Assembly (NCBI GenBank): GCA_029983595.1
Contig: JASBZD010000015.1
Location: forward strand, 1-16,329
Direction of reading: 5' to 3'
Length of the DNA: 16,329 bases
Origin: Peptoniphilaceae bacterium
GTDB taxonomy: Bacteria; Bacillota; Clostridia; Tissierellales; Peptoniphilaceae
Numbering within the stretch: the stretch's first letter is position 1; every line of letters starts with the position of its first letter. Shown here piece after piece: positions 15,510 to 16,329 of this stretch. The translations under genes and the position numbers were made by a program. The notes beneath the pieces were generated by a model. It had not been told where the DNA came from. It saw nothing but the letters and a program-made list of their open reading frames with translations, and did no database searches.

Positions 15510-15520
15510 TTTTTTCCTCC
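15507..15520 (-). promoter_or_regulatory. RBS fixing the TTG start of prs
   Basis: GGAGG at 15516-15520, followed by six A and TTG at 15509-15507, is a strong ribosome binding site. It lies in the 13-base gap after the glmU stop codon. The spacing and the family alignment both support TTG as the start. Confidence 0.85.
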
Positions 15521-15522
15521 GT

Positions 15523-16329
15523 TTATTTTAGTTTTTTTCTCATTACCCAACCTTTGATGTTTTTTTGTTCTCCACGCTCTATTGCTAGATCGTAAGAATC
15601 TACATCATCAGTAATAGTCGAACCAGCAGCCACAAAGGCGCTATCGCTAACGTTTACTGGTGCAATTAGGTTAGAATTAGAACCTATAAAAGCATTGTCA
15701 CCAATAACCGTTTTATTCTTATTTACTCCATCATAATTTACAGTAATTACACCACACCCGATATTTACATCACGACCTACTTCTGAGTCGCCAATATAAG
15801 CCAGATGTCCTGCTTTAGAATTTTCTCCAAAAGTTGACTTTTTAATCTCAACAAAGTTTCCTATATGAGCCCCAGTTTTGATAGTGCTATTAGGCCTAAT
15901 ATGAGCATAAGGCCCCATCGTAACCCCGTCATCAATAATAGAATTTTCTATATAAGAACTTTTTATCCAGTTGTTATTTCCTATTTTTGAATTTTCAATT
16001 CTTGTATCGCCTTCTAGGATATTATTTTCACCTATTTCGCTATCCCCAAGAATTCTCACACCTGGATAGATTTTAGTATCTCTACCGATTTTTACATTTG
16101 GACCAATCGCTGTATTTTCTTTATCAAAAATCGTAACACCTTCTGATAAAAGTCGTTCATTAATTCTAGTTTTTAAAATTCTTTCAGAATCTACAAGTTG
16201 GATTCTGGAATTTACACCTAGAATTTCGCTAGAATCTTCTACATTATATTTTCCTATTTTTTCGCCTTTATTATTTAAAATCTCAATAATATCGGTTAGA
16301 TAAAGTTCGCCCTGAGAATTATTAGTATC
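15523..16329 (-). CDS. glmU: Bifunctional UDP-GlcNAc pyrophosphorylase / GlcN-1-P acetyltransferase, 5' end outside window
   Basis: GlmU acetylates glucosamine-1-phosphate and then joins it to UTP, giving UDP-GlcNAc for peptidoglycan and wall polymers. The reading frame is open from the window edge to TAA at 15523, so 268 C-terminal residues are visible of a protein usually about 455 long. The first visible residues, GELYLTDIIEIL and SRIQLVDSERILKTRINE, are the end of the uridylyltransferase domain. GVTIFDKENTAIGPNVKIG starts the left-handed beta-helix of hexapeptide repeats. The acetyltransferase site includes RPNSTIKTGAHIGNFVEIK and KAGHLAYIGD, whose His (codon at 15805-15807) is the expected catalytic base, then GVITVNYDG. 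A GTG at 16059 lies inside the gene and is not its start. prs follows after 13 bases. Confidence 0.98.
   Translation of the reverse strand, partial: DTNNSQGELYLTDIIEILNNKGEKIGKYNVEDSSEILGVNSRIQLVDSERILKTRINERLLSEGVTIFDKENTAIGPNVKIGRDTKIYPGVRILGDSEIGENNILEGDTRIENSKIGNNNWIKSSYIENSIIDDGVTMGPYAHIRPNSTIKTGAHIGNFVEIKKSTFGENSKAGHLAYIGDSEVGRDVNIGCGVITVNYDGVNKNKTVIGDNAFIGSNSNLIAPVNVSDSAFVAAGSTITDDVDSYDLAIERGEQKNIKGWVMRKKLK

Noticed and set aside
15523..16059. A short 178-residue stand-alone acetyltransferase starting at GTG 16059
   Set aside because: The frame stays open to the window edge and encodes further GlmU sequence (YLTD, RIN, GVTIFDKE), so 16059 is internal.
1..16329. Mobile element, CRISPR array, toxin-antitoxin or defence system
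   Set aside because: No direct-repeat array, transposase, integrase or accessory gene is seen; every reading frame of substance is a known housekeeping gene in an expected order.

Overview
The window is a gene-dense, AT-rich chromosomal segment with 15 genes, all on the minus strand, so the biological order runs from high to low coordinates: glmU (5' end cut off by the window) > prs > pth > mfd > prsA-like foldase > yabN/mazG > hup > rqcP > divIC > tilS > hpt > ftsH > dusB > greA > lysS (3' end cut off). It is recognisably the 'yab/yac' housekeeping block of Bacillus subtilis and its low-GC Gram-positive relatives. The preserved core (glmU-prs-pth-mfd, yabN-yabO-divIC, tilS-hpt-ftsH, dusB, greA, lysS) points to Bacillota. 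The spore genes that sit in this block in B. subtilis (spoVT, yabM, yabP, yabQ, spoIIE) are absent, and hup lies between yabN and rqcP. With the strong AT bias, this suggests a non-spore-forming anaerobic lineage. My best guess is Tissierellia/Peptoniphilaceae, but that is inference.

Layout. (1) 16329-13981: glmU, prs and pth, then mfd, tightly packed; prs starts with TTG and its stop overlaps the pth start (TAATG). (2) 10492-9297: an extended -10 promoter, the lipoprotein foldase gene, then a strong intrinsic terminator that ends almost at the ribosome binding site of yabN. (3) 9296-7482: yabN/mazG and hup, then a hairpin terminator and a short AT-rich spacer with a perfect palindrome and a possible promoter. 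(4) 7481-6906: rqcP and divIC, then a hairpin plus T-run that ends at the tilS start codon. (5) 6905-1: tilS-hpt-ftsH-dusB-greA-lysS with gaps of 1 to about 13 bases, apparently one operon.

Functions. Prs makes PRPP, which Hpt uses for purine salvage. GlmU makes UDP-GlcNAc for the cell wall, and DivIC serves septal wall synthesis. The foldase acts outside the membrane, and FtsH degrades proteins at it. Mfd and GreA deal with stalled or backtracked RNA polymerase, Pth and RqcP with stalled translation products, and YabN/MazG with unwanted NTPs. TilS, DusB and LysRS act on tRNA. No intergenic stretch exceeds about 100 bases. I see no rRNA, tRNA, CRISPR array, insertion sequence, phage gene or toxin-antitoxin pair.

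I do not see a previously undescribed system. The observations most worth checking are a C-terminal extension on LysRS that resembles an EMAPII/Trbp111-type tRNA-binding domain, and two places (tilS, yabN) where a terminator-like hairpin directly abuts the start of the next gene.
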